Positions 25,801-36,954 of a stretch of DNA of 64,000 nucleotides are shown one piece after another. Numbering within the stretch: position 1 is the stretch's first letter; each line of letters begins with the position of its first letter. Under the pieces are notes generated by a model. It ran no database searches, was not told the origin of the DNA, and saw only the letters and a program-made list of their open reading frames with translations. This DNA comes from Pyrocephalus nanus (Eukaryota; Chordata; Aves; Passeriformes; Tyrannidae), in NCBI GenBank assembly GCA_038380795.1, contig CM076276.1, positions 15,700,001 through 15,764,000 on the forward strand, read 5' to 3'. A program made the position numbers and the translations under genes.

Positions 25801-28800
25801 CCTGGGGCACCCCTGGGTTAAAGTGAGACCACTGCATGGAGAGTTTGAGCTGCAGCTGGGTGAAGGTGGGACAGTGTGGGTGGACGTGCTCTGCTCCTGG
25901 CCAGGGGCGTGCAGGAGCTGTGAAGGGTGAGGAGAGAGGTAGCACCCACCTGGTGGTAGAGATGGGGTTGCTCACACTAACCCTGCCATGACCAGGTGCC
26001 CCTGTCACCCCACGAGGCAGGAGGGCCGAGCTGGGGCTTGGTAGTCTCAGCTCCTGACCAAGCTCTTCCAGCTGCTCCCCTCTCTGGAGCAGCTTGGTGG
26101 TCGGTGGGGAAGGTGCTGCAGGAGGGTCGGGAGGTGCTCTGGCTTCGTGGTGGAGGTTGGAATGTAGCCTGGGCAGTGCCACAGCACACAGAGTGTGTGA
26201 AGAACACACTTGTCCCTGTGCCACCATCAGTGTCTTTGGGGTGAAGGGCACAGCTCCTCCCCAGTGCTCCTCTTCCCACCCTCCCTGCCTGGCTCACCCA
26301 GGCACTTACACTGGTGATGTTGCTGTTCACTGACTTGTTCGGGCTCAAAGTGCCACCTCAAGGGCTGTGCCTCTCTCCCTGGGCATGGCAGCAGCGTTTC
26401 TCACTGTCAGTGTGTCCATGTTGGCCACAGGAGAGCACTGAGGCAGTGGTGGGTTGTGCAACTGCAGATGCTTTTCCAGGAAAGATAGGAGGGATGTGAA
26501 ATGGAAGAGCTGTGGAACATGGCAAAGGATTTTGTTGCAGGCTTTGGAGCTGGCACATCTCCAGCTGATTCAGAACATTGTTCTTATGTCTCCTTGCTGG
26601 TGCCTGTTGGCCAGGCACCATCCCAGCCTGTCTGTGGGTCTGGGGGAGCCCAGTGCGTGTCCTTGCCTGGGGAAGCTGAGCTTGTCGACCTGCTGGATGC
26701 ACCCAGGGGTTCTGGAGCAGAACCCAGCTGGAAGATGGGAGGGCAGGGGTAGTTCCTCGGTGGTGCCAGGGTGAGGAGGGCAGTGAGTGCCAGCTGGGGG
26801 GGCTCCCTGCACAGCCCCACTCTGAGCAGAGCTGGCTCCAGCAGAGCAGGGTGGCCATCAGCCAGGCTGGCTGATCGGGATTCACACTAATAGGGAGAGG
26901 AAATTAGCCAGATCCACCACAGAGACAGCCGAGCAGGGAGCGAGTCCCGGTGGCCTGCACTGGCGCTGGCCCTGCCGCAGATGAACCGACCCTGGGTGTG
27001 ATTGATGCTCCCAGCGAGGAGCTGCGGCACAGCCAGAGCCTGGGGAAGGGCTCGGGAGCAGGTTGGGATGTGCTGGAACCACCAGGCTGGTGGGGTCCCA
27101 GCTGGGAGAGGAGCTGTCAGCAGGGGGAGGGTGGCTGGGGGGGAGGCAGCAGCCCCCTGGAGCAGCACGAGCCGTGCCCAGGGCTGTGCCCAGGGCTGTG
27201 CCCGCTCTGGATCCACACCCACTGCTGGCGAGGTGTGCCCAGGAGAGGCATCAGCAGGGGCTGAGGCTGCAAGTGCCCTGAGCAAGTGGCTGGACCTGAG
27301 CCAGGACACATCCCAGTGGGACAGCACCCCAGTGAGTCCTGCTCTGACCAGCACTGGAGCAGGGCATCCTCTGCCCGGGCTCACAGCCGTGGCCTGGGGT
27401 CAGAGGCAGCCAGGAGCAGTGATCCAGGAACAGGTAATCTGGCATCACTGCTGCCTCGAGTTCTTGCTGAGGGAATGTGGGCAGAGCAGGAGTCTCCAGA
27501 AGCTGAGGACCTGGACAAAATCCGCTTCTTTCCTGCCCATGATGTGGTATTGCTGCTGTAACCCAGGCCCAGCGATAAAGCTGGGAGAGGAATACCTGCA
27601 GTTTCATCTGCCATCACCAGGGGACAGGGACCAGGATGTGCCATGTAGCCCAACTGCCTGGTGGGCTCAGTCCCCAGCCAGGACCCTGAGCAGCTGCTTC
27701 ATCCATCCCTGGAGCCATTTCCAGCCACAGCTCCCTGAGGCAGGACTCCATCCCCAGGGAGCGTTTTGGAGGTCAGAGGGGGCTTTTTGGGATTCCAGCC
27801 CTGTTGTGGTGTGTGTTTGGAGGCTGAAGTTGTGTGTCAGGTGGCTCAGCATTGCCATGGCAACGAGCATCGGTTGATGAACAGAGGGAATAAAGGAGCC
27901 AAAATAAATGTCAGAGCGTGAGATAGTGGCAGTGGAGCTGGGGCTGCCCCCTGCCCACCCCCTCCCCCTGGGCGCTCGGGCACGTTGCCCTGGCTGTGCC
28001 CACTCAGAGCAGGGCTCAGTTGGTGCAGCCCCACGCTGGCAGTGCCCAGGGCTGGAGAGCAGAGGGACACGTGGGGGTGACTCCGGGGAGAGAGGGCAGA
28101 GCCTGCTGGCTCTGGGTGCCGGGAGGAGGTGGGTGGACACCGAAATCTGTGAGGAAGAGGAGGCTGGGGGCTGTGCCGTGCAGCTGGTGTCCTCGCTGCG
28201 CTCTAAATCCCCTTCTCCCAGAGTTCCCAAAGCAACGGGAGCAGGCGGTTCTCCCTCGGATGCCGTGTCTCCCTCTGGATGACAGCTCGCCTCCTCCAGA
28301 GCTTCATCTCCAGGCTTTAATTGATGCCTGTCACGACGCTCAGCTCCCTCGAGTGCAGCCCTGGAGCGTGCAGGACACTGTGAGGGTGGGTTTCTCCTGC
28401 CTGGAGCCTGTCCCCTGGGGACACGTCCTTCCTGCTCCCACGGGAGAGGGGACAGAGCCAGCGTGACCTGAGCACGTGCTCCAGTGCCACTGTGCCGAGG
28501 GGGCTCCTCTTCCTCCAGGGAGATGCTGCAGTTGCTCTCACCTCACCCTGCCCCTCCAGAGATGTCCCATGCTGTGCCTCGGTGTCCCCATGGAGAATAT
28601 CCAGGCCCCTGGGCTGCTGCACATCCTGCAGTGCTCCAGCCAAAGCAGGGGGATCTGAGTGTGTTCTGCCTTGTGTGTTCCCAGGAACCTTCCGAGGAGT
28701 GTGCAAGAAAATCGACCACTTCCCCGAGGATGCAGACTACGAGCAAGACACGGCTGAGTATCTCCTGCGTGAGTTCTGCTTCCCCACGGTGCACATTCCC

Positions 28801-31800
28801 TGGGCACCCCCTGAACCCCACCGCAGGGCACCCCCATCCCTGTCCCCCAGCCTCACCCAGCAGGTCCCCCCCGCCTGGCTCCCCGAGCAGCAGCAGGGAC
28901 CCTCCAGGTTACCCCGGTGGCCCCGTCCCACCGCAGTCCTCGTGGCAATGGCACATCTGTCTGGCACTCCCTGTCCCCATGGCCGGTCCCAGGAGCTGCT
29001 GCACAGCCTGAGCTTTTTGGGGTCCCCCCAGAGGGGACTGGGACCCCGTGTGTCTGTGGTGCAGCACCACAGGGGTTCATGTTCATGCCCTGTTCGTGCT
29101 GGTGTCCCTGTTCCCAGAGCCTCCAGCCAGGCTGGATCTGCTGGGAGAGCACAGTGAGCATCTGCCACGTGCTCTGCAGAGGCAGCCAAGTGCAGGGAGA
29201 CAGAGGGAAATCAAACTGGCAGCTCTCCTGGGAAAAGCAGGTTCTCCTGTCTCTGGGGCCAGCAAACCCTCAGGGCAGAACCACACAGAGTCATAGAATC
29301 CTGGAATGGCCTGGGTTGGAAGGGGCCTTTAAAGTATTTAAATATTATCCAGTCCCACCCCTGCCATGGGCAGGGACACCTCCCACCAGCCCAGGCTGCT
29401 CCAAGCCCTGCCCAACCTGGCCTTGGACACTTCCAGGGATGGGGCAGCCACAGCTTCTCTGGGCAGCCTGTGCCAGGGCCTGCCCACCCTCACAGGGAAG
29501 GGTTTCTTTCTTAAACTGAACCTAAATTTCCCCTTTCAGGGGAAAACATGGGGGGCCCTGAGGCTGGGTGAGGTTGACCCCCCAGAGAAGGGGCAGAATC
29601 CCCTCAGTGCTCTGCAGACAGGGGTGTGAATGCACCGGGGCACCTGCTGAGAGCCTGGGCACAAATGGCACAGCCTAGCACGCAAAGCCACACGGGCAAG
29701 GACTGCCCAGCACACCCGTGTCAGCAGTCACACCCATGTGTGACAGGAGCCTGCACAGCTCAGGGCTCATTCCAACACCTCTGTGTCCAAACAGGGACAT
29801 GGGGCAGCTTTGGAGGCGGTGGCAGCCCTGGGTGCTCTCTGAGCCCTTGGGGGTGGGAGGAATCCCAGGAGAAGGGCCCTGTGCCCGTTGCCCAGTGCTC
29901 AGCCCCGATCCCCCACCTGACCCAGATGTTGCTCTGAACTCCCCAATTTCTACAGCTCTGCTCACCCAGCAGAGAGGGGAGGGGTTTTAATGGAATAGGT
30001 TTGCAGTTTTAGGAGATTAGCATTGAAATTTTCCCACCCCCTCCCACATTTAAAGTAAAAAGTCTATTTTAAAGCCCCCAGAGTGGCATTTTAATGGGGC
30101 CTCTCTGCATTTCTGTGCTTTAATAACAGCCCTAATCAAGGGATGAGAGCCCAAGCCAAGACACAGTGTATTTTTGGTGCAGCAGGTAGTGATTTGCTGT
30201 ATTCATTACTCTCTACTGTCATTTTGGAAGCTGATCCGTTCAGGAAAGACCCTTCTTTGTGTAGTGCCTGGTCAGTGAGTCCCCAGCATGCAGAGACTGG
30301 CTCTGCCAGAGCTGATCCTGTGGGATGGAGCCCAGTGCCAGGGTCATGGCATCGTGCTGGGCTCCAGGGCCTGGGCTCTCTGTTCATTTTCAAAATGTTC
30401 CTCCTCGACACCAGAAAATTACTTTTTGTTGAACTTGAGCCCTATTAGTTTGCAAATTTTGGCTTTCAAAGCAGCTGTGATAGTTTGGGCCCTATGGGAA
30501 AGGTTCCTGACTCTGTGGTTGGCATTTCCTCCCCAGCCTGGTGAGATCCATGTGGTTTCTGCCATCCCAGACTCCAGAGGCACATCCACAGCTAAAACCT
30601 GTGGGTGGTGTGTTTGGTAATGGGAAGGTAAATTGCTGGTGCTGAGTGTGTGACAAGGCTGGAAAAAATAGCCTAGGAGGTGGGGGGAAAAGAAATTCAG
30701 GGATTAAGCTGTTCTTGTGGCTGGAATCACAGGGTCTGCAGGGCTGCTGTTGGGATCTGGAGCAGCTCAGTGACAACAGAGATACTGGGAAGAAATTCTC
30801 CCCTGTGAGGGTGGGCAGGCACAGGGTGCCCAGAGAAGCTGTGGCTGCCCCATCCCTGGAAGTGTCCAAGGCCAGGTTGGACGGGGCTTGGAGCACCCTG
30901 GGCTGGTGGGAGGTGTCCCTGCCCATGGTGGAATGGGATGATTTCTAAAGTCCCTACCAACCCAACCCATTCCAGGATTCCATGCCAAGCAGAGGATCAT
31001 ACTGGGGACCCGTGCTGGGTGTCCCCACCTCTGCTGGCAGCACCAAACGTGCCCTTGCACTGCTCCCTCCCGGCTGCAGGTGTTGGTGGGGGGTGCCAGC
31101 AGCGATGCCAGGGCTGATCCTGCCCCACTCCCTGTCCCACAGGTGCGGTGAGAGCGTCCAGCATCTTCCCCATCCTCAGCGTGGGGCTGCTGTTCTTCGG
31201 GGGCCTGTGCGTGGCCGCCAGCGAGTTCTACAAGAGCAAACACAACGTCATCCTCAGCGCCGGCATCTTCTTCGTCTCTGCAGGTGGGAGCTCTGCGGGG
31301 CGGCTCCTCCAGCCTGGGGGGACAGGGGTGACAGATGGGGTGTGGGTCCTCCCAGGGTGTTAGCACAGGTTCTGGGGCTTCTGAGCTGTCCCATCCAAGT
31401 GGGAAAATCCCTGTCACAGGGACGAACTGCCAGGGGTCTCTGGCCTTGGTCACCGTGCTGGGCAGCACTTCAAGCGCCCACCCTGTTGTGTCCCGAGCAG
31501 GATCCGTGCAGGTGCTGCAGCCTGGGAAGGGTTCCCCCAGCACAGCCATCCCACTGGGGGATCACCTGGCCCCAGACAGGTCTGGGGGGCACTGTCAGTC
31601 AGCGGGCACTGTGCTGGCAGCAGCAGGACCAGGCAGAGGGGCTGCCGCAGCCCTGCATGGAAATCACTCTCTGGAGGGGCCGTTCCTGCTGGATTACTCA
31701 TTTCTCTGTGCTGTTCCCCAACGCTTCCCCTGATTATCGTGTGACAATGTCTTTGTCTCAAGGAACTGCTCTATTTTGTGTTTTTCTTCTCCCCACAAAG

Positions 31801-32901
31801 AGACAAATGATTCTCCCTCCTTGGCTGGCAGGAGCTGCTGATGCAGATGAGAAAACAGCAGAGAGAACATAATCGATTCATTAAGTAAATCCGGGAATGC
31901 ACCAGCCACTCCCCAGCCCTGCGGCACAGCCCCGCTGGCTGCTGGCAGGGCACAAACTGCCCCCAGCTCAAATAAAGCCTCCAGGCTCCAGCAGAAATGG
32001 GAAGACATGGAGCCATTTCAGCTTCCCATGTGCTCCCACGGGCCATGGCAAGCTGGGGTTGGTGCTGGAGGGATCCCTCTGTGCCCCTCGGGTTGTCTCT
32101 GCTCTGGCCACAGACCGGGCTCCTGTGGTTCATTGCTCAGCAAAGCAAAGCACCACCAGCTCTTGAAATGCCCCTTTTCTAAACAAAATAGTGGTTGTTC
32201 CTTCCCAGCTCCCAATCTCCAAGAATATCCAGATATACTCGGTGTATTTAGATACACTGGGGTAGCAGAGCTCTGTGAGGGGGTTTGGCCCCCGTGTGCT
32301 GGCAGAGGGGTCGGTGCCCCATGGGGACACATTCTCCCATCCCTCTCCTGCCACTGAGGTGAGAGCCTGTCCCTCATCCTCCCCTGCAGGTCTCAGCAAC
32401 ATCATCGGCATCATCGTCTACATCTCGGCCAACGCGGGGGACCCGGGCCAGAGCGACTCCAAGAAGAGCTACTCCTACGGCTGGTCCTTCTACTTCGGAG
32501 CGCTGTCCTTCATCATCGCTGAGATGGTGGGGGTGATTGCCGTGCACATGTACATCGAGAAGCACCGCCAGATCCGCGCCAGGTCCCACTCAGAGCTGCT
32601 GAAGAAGTCGGCCTTCACCCGCCTCCCCCCCTACAGGTACCGCTTCCGCCGGCGGTCCAGCTCCCGCTCCACCGAGCCCCGCTCCCGGGACATGTCACCC
32701 ATCAGCAAGGGGTTCAGCACCATCCCCTCCACCGACATCTCCATGTTCACCCTCTCCAGGGATCCCTCCAAGGTCACCATGGGGACGCTGCTTAACTCGG
32801 AGCGGGACCACGGTTTTTTACAGGTCCATAACTCCATCCCCAAAGAGTTCAAGGAGTCTTTGCACAACAACCCGGCCAACAGACGAACCACGCCGGTCTG
32901 A
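7642..32901 (+). CDS. CACNG3: CACNG3, TARP gamma-3 (spliced, four coding exons)
   Basis: Joined exons 7642-7852, 28685-28768, 31143-31283 and 32390-32901 give 948 nt, 315 residues plus stop, the length I recall for mammalian CACNG3. The product is a type I transmembrane AMPA-receptor regulatory protein. It binds GluA tetramers, promotes surface delivery and slows deactivation and desensitisation at excitatory synapses. Seen in the sequence: four hydrophobic segments near residues 8-28, 106-126, 134-156 and 178-198, a claudin-family SGLWRTCC signature at 61-68, an N-glycosylation sequon N48-D-T, a basic serine-rich C-tail (RRRSSSRS) and a terminal TTPV ligand for PSD-95-type PDZ domains. The N-terminus MRMCDRG separates it from CACNG2 (MGLFDRG), and the tail also fits gamma-3. 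ATG 7642 is chosen because it has A at -3, matches the family N-terminus and gives the standard length. ATG 7648 is in frame two codons later. All introns are GT-AG. Confidence 0.97.
10651..10680. repeat. 15-bp direct duplication
   Basis: Two perfect adjacent copies of CATCATTAAATGCAG. Confidence 0.85.
11700..12110 (-). mobile_element. Degraded CR1-type reverse transcriptase fossil
   Basis: The minus-strand frame resembles a CR1 RT core. [15 protein letters not shown] stands where CR1 has a D-V-I-Y-L-D-F-x-K-A-F-D-T-V-like motif, followed by [12 protein letters not shown] and then [14 protein letters not shown], matching the QRVVVNG..SW and PVLFNIFVGDMD-like blocks in order and spacing. The frame is open but key residues are changed, so this is an old, inactive copy. 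Family assignment rests on motif order, not on an alignment. Confidence 0.55.
13376..13400. repeat. (GATGT)5 microsatellite
   Basis: Five perfect GATGT units, followed by an imperfect GATGG. Confidence 0.95.
15765..15815 (+). mobile_element. CR1 3'-terminal scrap
   Basis: Contains GCCTTCCAACCCAAAAATCT followed by a GGTTCTGTGATTCTGTGAT terminus, the end of a plus-strand CR1. The rest of the element is not recognisable upstream. Confidence 0.7.
18177..18480 (-). mobile_element. CR1 LINE 3' fragment
   Basis: Minus-strand CR1. The 3' end lies at 18177 (ACAGAATCGTAGAACC...), followed by GTTGGAAGGGACC and the reversed consensus blocks CTGCCATGGGCATGGACACC, CCACCAGCCCAGGTTGCTCC and GGGCAACCTGTGCCAGGGCC. 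It is 5' truncated. Confidence 0.92.
20030..20620. promoter_or_regulatory. AT-rich intronic island with a TATA-like box
   Basis: A long low-GC block in GC-rich intron 1 with many AAAT/TTAAT words, TATAAAAG followed by a G run at 20173-20184, and little repeat character. It is a candidate conserved enhancer or internal promoter of CACNG3. No transcript evidence is available. Confidence 0.3.
20786..20890 (+). mobile_element. CR1 LINE internal 3' scrap
   Basis: Contains CTGGCACGGTCTGCCCGGAG then GCCCCATCCCTGGGAGTGTC and CAAGGCCAGGTTGGACAGGG, the body of the CR1 3' region. The typical terminus is missing, so the copy is truncated at both ends. Confidence 0.85.
21095..21173. repeat. 26-bp tandem repeat, three copies
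   Basis: GTCCCTGAGCTGCGGGA-type units start at 21095, 21121 and 21147, differing by a few substitutions. Confidence 0.9.
22213..22264 (-). mobile_element. CR1 3'-terminal scrap
   Basis: ATGGAATCACAGAATGGTTT followed by GGATTGGAAGGGATCTTAGA is the reverse complement of a CR1 3' end. Only about 50 bp remain. Confidence 0.8.
22966..23046. repeat. 40-bp tandem duplication
   Basis: GCCCATTGCCAT...GGGGACAGCAG occurs twice, with starts at 22971 and 23011, nearly identical. Confidence 0.9.
28685..28768 (+). CDS. CACNG3: CACNG3 coding exon 2
   Basis: 84 nt; acceptor CCAG, donor GTGAGT. It completes Gly71 and encodes [20 protein letters not shown] and onward to the first base of Arg99. This is the distal part of the first extracellular loop, which contacts the AMPA-receptor ligand-binding domains. 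84 nt is the family-standard size. Confidence 0.97.
29287..29560 (-). mobile_element. CR1 LINE 3' fragment
   Basis: Minus-strand copy. TCATAGAATCCTGGAATGG marks the 3' end, then GGTTGGAAGGGGCC, CTGCCATGGGCAGGGACACC and GGGCAGCCTGTGCCAGGGCC. It has the same recent subfamily sequence as the neighbours. Confidence 0.92.
30775..30984 (+). mobile_element. CR1 LINE 3' fragment
   Basis: Plus-strand copy running from GATACTGGGAAGAAATTCTC through GAAGTGTCCAAGGCCAGGTT to CCATTCCAGGATTCCATG at the end. It is 5' truncated and non-coding. Confidence 0.92.
31143..31283 (+). CDS. CACNG3: CACNG3 coding exon 3
   Basis: 141 nt; acceptor ACAG, donor GTGGGA. It encodes Arg99 through Ala145 plus one base: the end of the first extracellular loop, TM2 (about 106-126), the short cytoplasmic loop with the [20 protein letters not shown] block, and the start of TM3. 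Length matches the family. Confidence 0.97.
31284..32389 (+). other. CACNG3: CACNG3 intron 3
   Basis: 1.1 kb, GTGGGA...GCAG, phase 1. I see no repeat or element of note. Confidence 0.9.
32390..32901 (+). CDS. CACNG3: CACNG3 coding exon 4 with stop
   Basis: 512 nt to TGA 32899-32901. It encodes Gly146 to Val315: the rest of TM3, the second extracellular loop ([20 protein letters not shown]), TM4 (about 178-198) and the whole cytoplasmic tail. The tail has the basic Ser-rich block [16 protein letters not shown], the kind of region phosphorylated by CaMKII and PKC in TARPs to regulate synaptic anchoring, and ends [11 protein letters not shown]. Confidence 0.97.
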
Positions 32902-33407
32902 GGCGGGCAGGGCCGTGGGCAGGCTGCATGGCATCACCCTCGTGATGGTGTAACCCGTGAAACCCCGTTTTTAAGGACAAACCCAGAGGCTCCCCAAGCC
33001 CCCGCCTGCGGGGCTGGTTTTTCACTCCTGAAATGCCACCGGCCGGGCCAGGCGGCTGCGGCCACGCTGGGACGGGACCCCCGGTGGGGAGGGGACAGGG
33101 CCGTGCTGGGACCCTGGCGCCCTGCGGACTGAGCGGGGCTCCAACCCCCCTGGGACAGCGGCTTCCCGAGGTCTCCATCGTTCGTGTGATCATACCCGCC
33201 GTGTTCCGTAGCTGTGTGTCCATGGAAATGCTGGCCCTGTCCGTGAGAACCCTTAACCCGGTAGTTACATTTAAGTGGAATCGCCTGGAAGTCCGGAGCT
33301 GGAAGCACTGAGCTGGTGCCGGAGCGATGCTCGTGTTCCAAACCCCTTTCCCTGTCGTGCTGGACAGAGTGCTCGGGCTGGGTTCCTCTATGGCGTTTCG
33401 TGCATGC

Positions 33408-33413
33408 ATTAAA
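33408..33413 (+). terminator. CACNG3: Candidate poly(A) signal ATTAAA
   Basis: ATTAAA about 510 bp after the CACNG3 stop, the commonest variant hexamer. It is the proximal candidate for CACNG3 mRNA 3' end formation. Confidence 0.4.
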
Positions 33414-33485
33414 TAGCTTGGAATTCAATTTTGTCATGTCGGGTTGGAAGAAACATCCTTTTGCAATTTTCTGTGGTCTCGAAAG

Positions 33486-33577
33486 GGCTTTTTTCCTTCC
33501 TGCCTTCCTTTCTTCCTTCCTTCCTGCCTTCCTGCTTTCCTGCCTTCCTTCCTTCCTTCCCGCCTTCCTTCCTTCCC
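33486..33577. repeat. (CTTCC)/(CTTC)-type polypyrimidine repeat
   Basis: About 90 bp of imperfect CCTT units with interspersed CCTGCC and CCCGCC variants and almost pure pyrimidine on the plus strand. Confidence 0.95.
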
Positions 33578-33825
33578 ACGAAAGGACTCAGGAGCAGAAT
33601 TCCTCCAGTGACTGGTAGCGAGTATCCAGCGTTTAATTCACCTCTAACGTTGCAAGAAAATGAATTAATTCCCTCCAGTTGATACGCAGCAGTCAGAGAT
33701 GACTGTCTGGGCACAGCCAAGGAGGCACTGTGTGCTCGTGGTGCTGCGGGAGCAGCTGGGCCAGCCGCAGGCGTGCGGATGGGGTGTGATTCCCCAATGG
33801 CTGGGAGATCCACGAGAAAAACAAC

Positions 33826-33831
33826 AATAAA
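33826..33831 (+). terminator. CACNG3: Candidate poly(A) signal AATAAA
   Basis: Canonical AATAAA about 925 bp after the CACNG3 stop and the distal candidate for its 3' end. Pyrimidine and GT-containing sequence follows, but there is no decisive cleavage evidence. Confidence 0.4.
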
Positions 33832-34395
33832 ATCGTCCAGTTTGGCAAGTTCCTTGGCTGAATAGGTCACGCTGACCCGGCTGTGGGCACCAGAGAACTG
33901 CGCCGTGGCTGGCAGGGAGGAGGGGGGTCAGTCTGGGAGTGCCAGGGCACACGTGAGCAGGTGGAGGTTTGGCTTTAAACTCTCCCACTGGAGCAGAGCT
34001 CATCTAAACAGAGGCAGTTTGGAAGCAGCTGGTCTGTGATGACGTGTCACTTAATTGAAATCTTATTTAATGTTCTGACAGAAGTGATGGATTCCCACGG
34101 GGTCCCCAGGGCTGATCTGGGGGCAGCGAGGCTCTCGTTTACTCTGCTCTCTGTAGAAGGGAAATATCTGGTGCCTGGTGTGTGTTTTTTTGAGCAGATT
34201 TGCCCTGGGTCTCCCACTCAAAGTCAGAGTGTGGCTGGCCATGGGGCACATCCTAATTCTTTCCGGAAATAACGGCCAGGTCACTGTGGGAAACCTGGCA
34301 CAGGAGCTCTGCTGGAGTGAAATCCCTCCTGGAGCTCTGGAAATGACCCCAGGCAGGGCCATCTGCCCCTGAGCACGGGGCTGCAGGCACATTCT

Positions 34396-34605
34396 TCAGA
34401 GAATCCCAGAATGGTTGGAAGAGACCTTAAAGCCCATCCAGTGCCACCCCCTGCCATGGGCAGGGACACCTTCCACCAGCCCAGGGTGCTCCAAGCCCCG
34501 TCCAACCTGGCCTGGGACACTTCCAGGGATGGGGCAGCCACAGCTTCTCTGGGCAACCTGTGCCAGGGCCTGCCCACCCTCACAGGGAAGAGTTTCTTCT
34601 GCCTC
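34396..34605 (-). mobile_element. CR1 LINE 3' fragment
   Basis: Minus-strand copy. AGAGAATCCCAGAATGGTTG is the 3' end, followed by CTGCCATGGGCAGGGACACC, CCACCAGCCCAGGGTGCTCC and GGGCAACCTGTGCCAGGGCC. It belongs to the same subfamily as the copies at 5385 and 18177. Confidence 0.92.
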
Positions 34606-34956
34606 CCCCTTTTCTGCTGTTATTTTGAAGGGGGTTGTTCTGAGAAGGCTGATTCAGATGATAATGAGGCCTCGTAATTGCCTGTAGTTGCTGATTGCAT
34701 GTGTTAAAAACAATCGAGGCAGAGCAGCACCCAGATCTTAGGGCAATATTTAAAAACAAAGTAGTGAAAGGGCTGGAAGCACAAAACAGGGAATGGGATG
34801 GAGTGGAATGGTCCAGCTGGGAGGGACCTGCACTGATGCTCTCAAACTGCCTGGCCACTTACTTTTGATTGGGGCTGACCAAAAGCTAAACCGTGGCCTT
34901 AAGGGCACTGCCCAAAGGCCTCTTCAGCCCTGAGAGGTGTGGGGCACTGACCCTGT

Positions 34957-35054
34957 CCCCAGGCAGGGTGTGAGGTCCCTGTGGGCAGGGAGCTGTGTGT
35001 GCTCTCCCCAGGCAGGGTGTGAGATCCCTGTGGGCAGGGAGCTGTGTGTGCTCT
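34957..35054. repeat. 49-bp tandem duplication
   Basis: CCCCAGGCAGGGTGTGAG starts at 34957 and again at 35006, and the 49-bp unit ends GGGAGCTGTGTGTGCTCT in both. Only one or two substitutions separate the copies, implying a recent event. Confidence 0.93.
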
Positions 35055-36954
35055 CTGGTTTGTTTATGGAGGCAGGGCGGGCGCTGATTGAAGGTGTTTA
35101 CTGCCACGTGTAATATCTTTCCTTTGTGCCCGTGTCTTTCCCCTGGAAGAGAAAATCAATACCCAGGCTAAATCTGGAGGCCTCAATATTTCTCAGAGAA
35201 GTGCAAATCAATATGGATTTCTTAACAAGTTTAATTTCAATACCTGAAAGTGCACATTCTGCCTATTTCCTGACCTTTCCAACCCTCGGGGGAGGAAGAT
35301 TAAAAAGATTTGTTCAAATTCAACGAATTGAATCAGCAAATGCCCCATTACCTTGTTTTCTTTCCGCCAGACCTCGATAAACAGTGTGATAGCCCATGGT
35401 CTGTGTGGGGCTGCCAGCGCCGTTCTGCCCACGCCGAGCCACGGGTGAGGGCAGGCTGGGCAGGGAGCCCCATGGCAGTGCCTGGGGTCACCTCCATCGC
35501 GGGCAGGACAGCCCAGGAGCTGGCAAAGGGGCCAGGTGTCATGGGCAGAAACACCTTCGGGGATTGCCAGCAGACCCAGGTCCCACCGGCCAGCCCGATC
35601 CTCCCCTTGCTCCTGAGCGGGCTGATTTATGGTGCTGCAGTGCTCTATATTTATCCTACAATGGCTTTGTGCAGTGTTAGATCATCGTGGGAGCACTGTA
35701 AACACTGCAAAGCCAACAGGAGCGTGGGGGCTCTTCTGGCCAGAGGAGAAGACTTTGGGTGATTCAGGCTTTGCCCGTGGAAGGATCCCACAGACAGGAG
35801 GAGCTGGGACCATCCATCCCAAATGGCACCACAGCCAATGTGTCTGCTGAGGTCGGTGCCTGTTGTGTCAGTGCCAGGTACAGCAGTGGGTCACTCACAG
35901 CTCCCCAGGGCTGAAACAGGACTGGGCACAGAGGGGACACGACTGGGGCTGCCCCTGGGGGGCCGAGTCCAGCCCTGCAGGCACAGAGGGACCCAGCTCG
36001 AGCTGTGGGAACGGGGGGTGGCTGCCAGTCCTGGCTGGGGCGTTGGTTTGCTGGGTGCTGGGGGCTGCCTTCCCCATCTGCCTCCCAGGGGAGGGTTTGA
36101 TTGCTGTGTTGGGGCTGTGATGACAAGCCCAGCAGTGAAGCGCTGTCAGCCCGCAGGAGCTGGAGCTGGCACAGAGCCCACAGAGGGGAGGTGGCAACTG
36201 GGTCCTGGCTGCAGCTCAGAGCTCTGCTTTCCACCCTTCCTCCCCTAATTCCACATCAGGACAAGCACACAGCCCTCACCACGGTTTGCTGCAAAGGAAG
36301 CTCCCCAGTCCATATTCCTGCAGACCTTTGGCTGTTCCTTACTCGACATCATCCCTTGTCCTTTGTCCTTTCTGGCTTGGATTTTCTGGGGGGTTTTTTT
36401 AGAGTTTGCCACAGTTTGTGAGAGCCTGGGTAAGGCCAAGTCATTTATATCTCGTGTTTATTATTTACTTGATGGACAGTAATGGCTCCTGAGGTGCCAT
36501 TACTATATGTCATCTAAATCCAAACGCTGAGGTGCTGTAAAGGGCAGCCTTTCACTTGGGGCTGGAACAGCTTCTCCAGCATCATTATCCTCTGCCACGA
36601 GTGCCTGCACACCCATCAATCTCTGACCCACCCAGCTCTCAAGAGCCCCCCAGAAAATTTTCAACAAATAAGACTTTCCCCTGCTCTTTGCTAATAAAGT
36701 CCAGTCCCTCTGCCATGATCTCCAGACACTCACTAGAGGAGAAAATCCTCCTTGACCCTGGGCTGGTGCTGGAGAAGGTCAGCAGGAGCTGGGGTGTTTG
36801 GGGAAGGGGGCCGTGGCTGCAGCTCTGGGGCTGATCCAGAGCCGGGGGAGCTCCAAGGGGTGCCCTGGGAAACACTGACGCAGGTAAGTGCAATTAGCAA
36901 TTAATCACTGCAGGCTCTAATTGTCTGCTCCTGGCCTTCCAGTACCTGAAGGGA

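Larger units (their letters stand above)
7853..28684 (+). other. CACNG3: CACNG3 intron 1
   Basis: 20.8 kb, GT at 7853 and AG at 28683-28684, phase 1. Contents are five CR1 pieces (one with a reverse-transcriptase fossil), small tandem repeats and AT-rich islands listed separately. Its first 400 bp continue the CpG island. The rest is unremarkable mixed sequence; I found no nested gene. Confidence 0.9.
28769..31142 (+). other. CACNG3: CACNG3 intron 2
   Basis: 2.4 kb, GTGAGT...ACAG, phase 1. It contains two CR1 copies in opposite orientation and an AT-rich stretch at about 29990-30200; nothing else stands out. Confidence 0.9.
32902..33831 (+). other. CACNG3: Probable CACNG3 3' UTR
   Basis: Sequence between the stop codon and two candidate poly(A) signals. 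GC-rich at first, then AT-richer from about 33400, with a CTTCC-type tract in between. The true end is uncertain because both signals are plausible. Confidence 0.5.

Noticed and set aside
34795..34860. Possible further CR1 scrap (TGGAATGGTCCAGCTGGGAG followed by GGACCTGCACTGATGC)
   Set aside because: Resembles a CR1 3' end but is too short and diverged for me to support.
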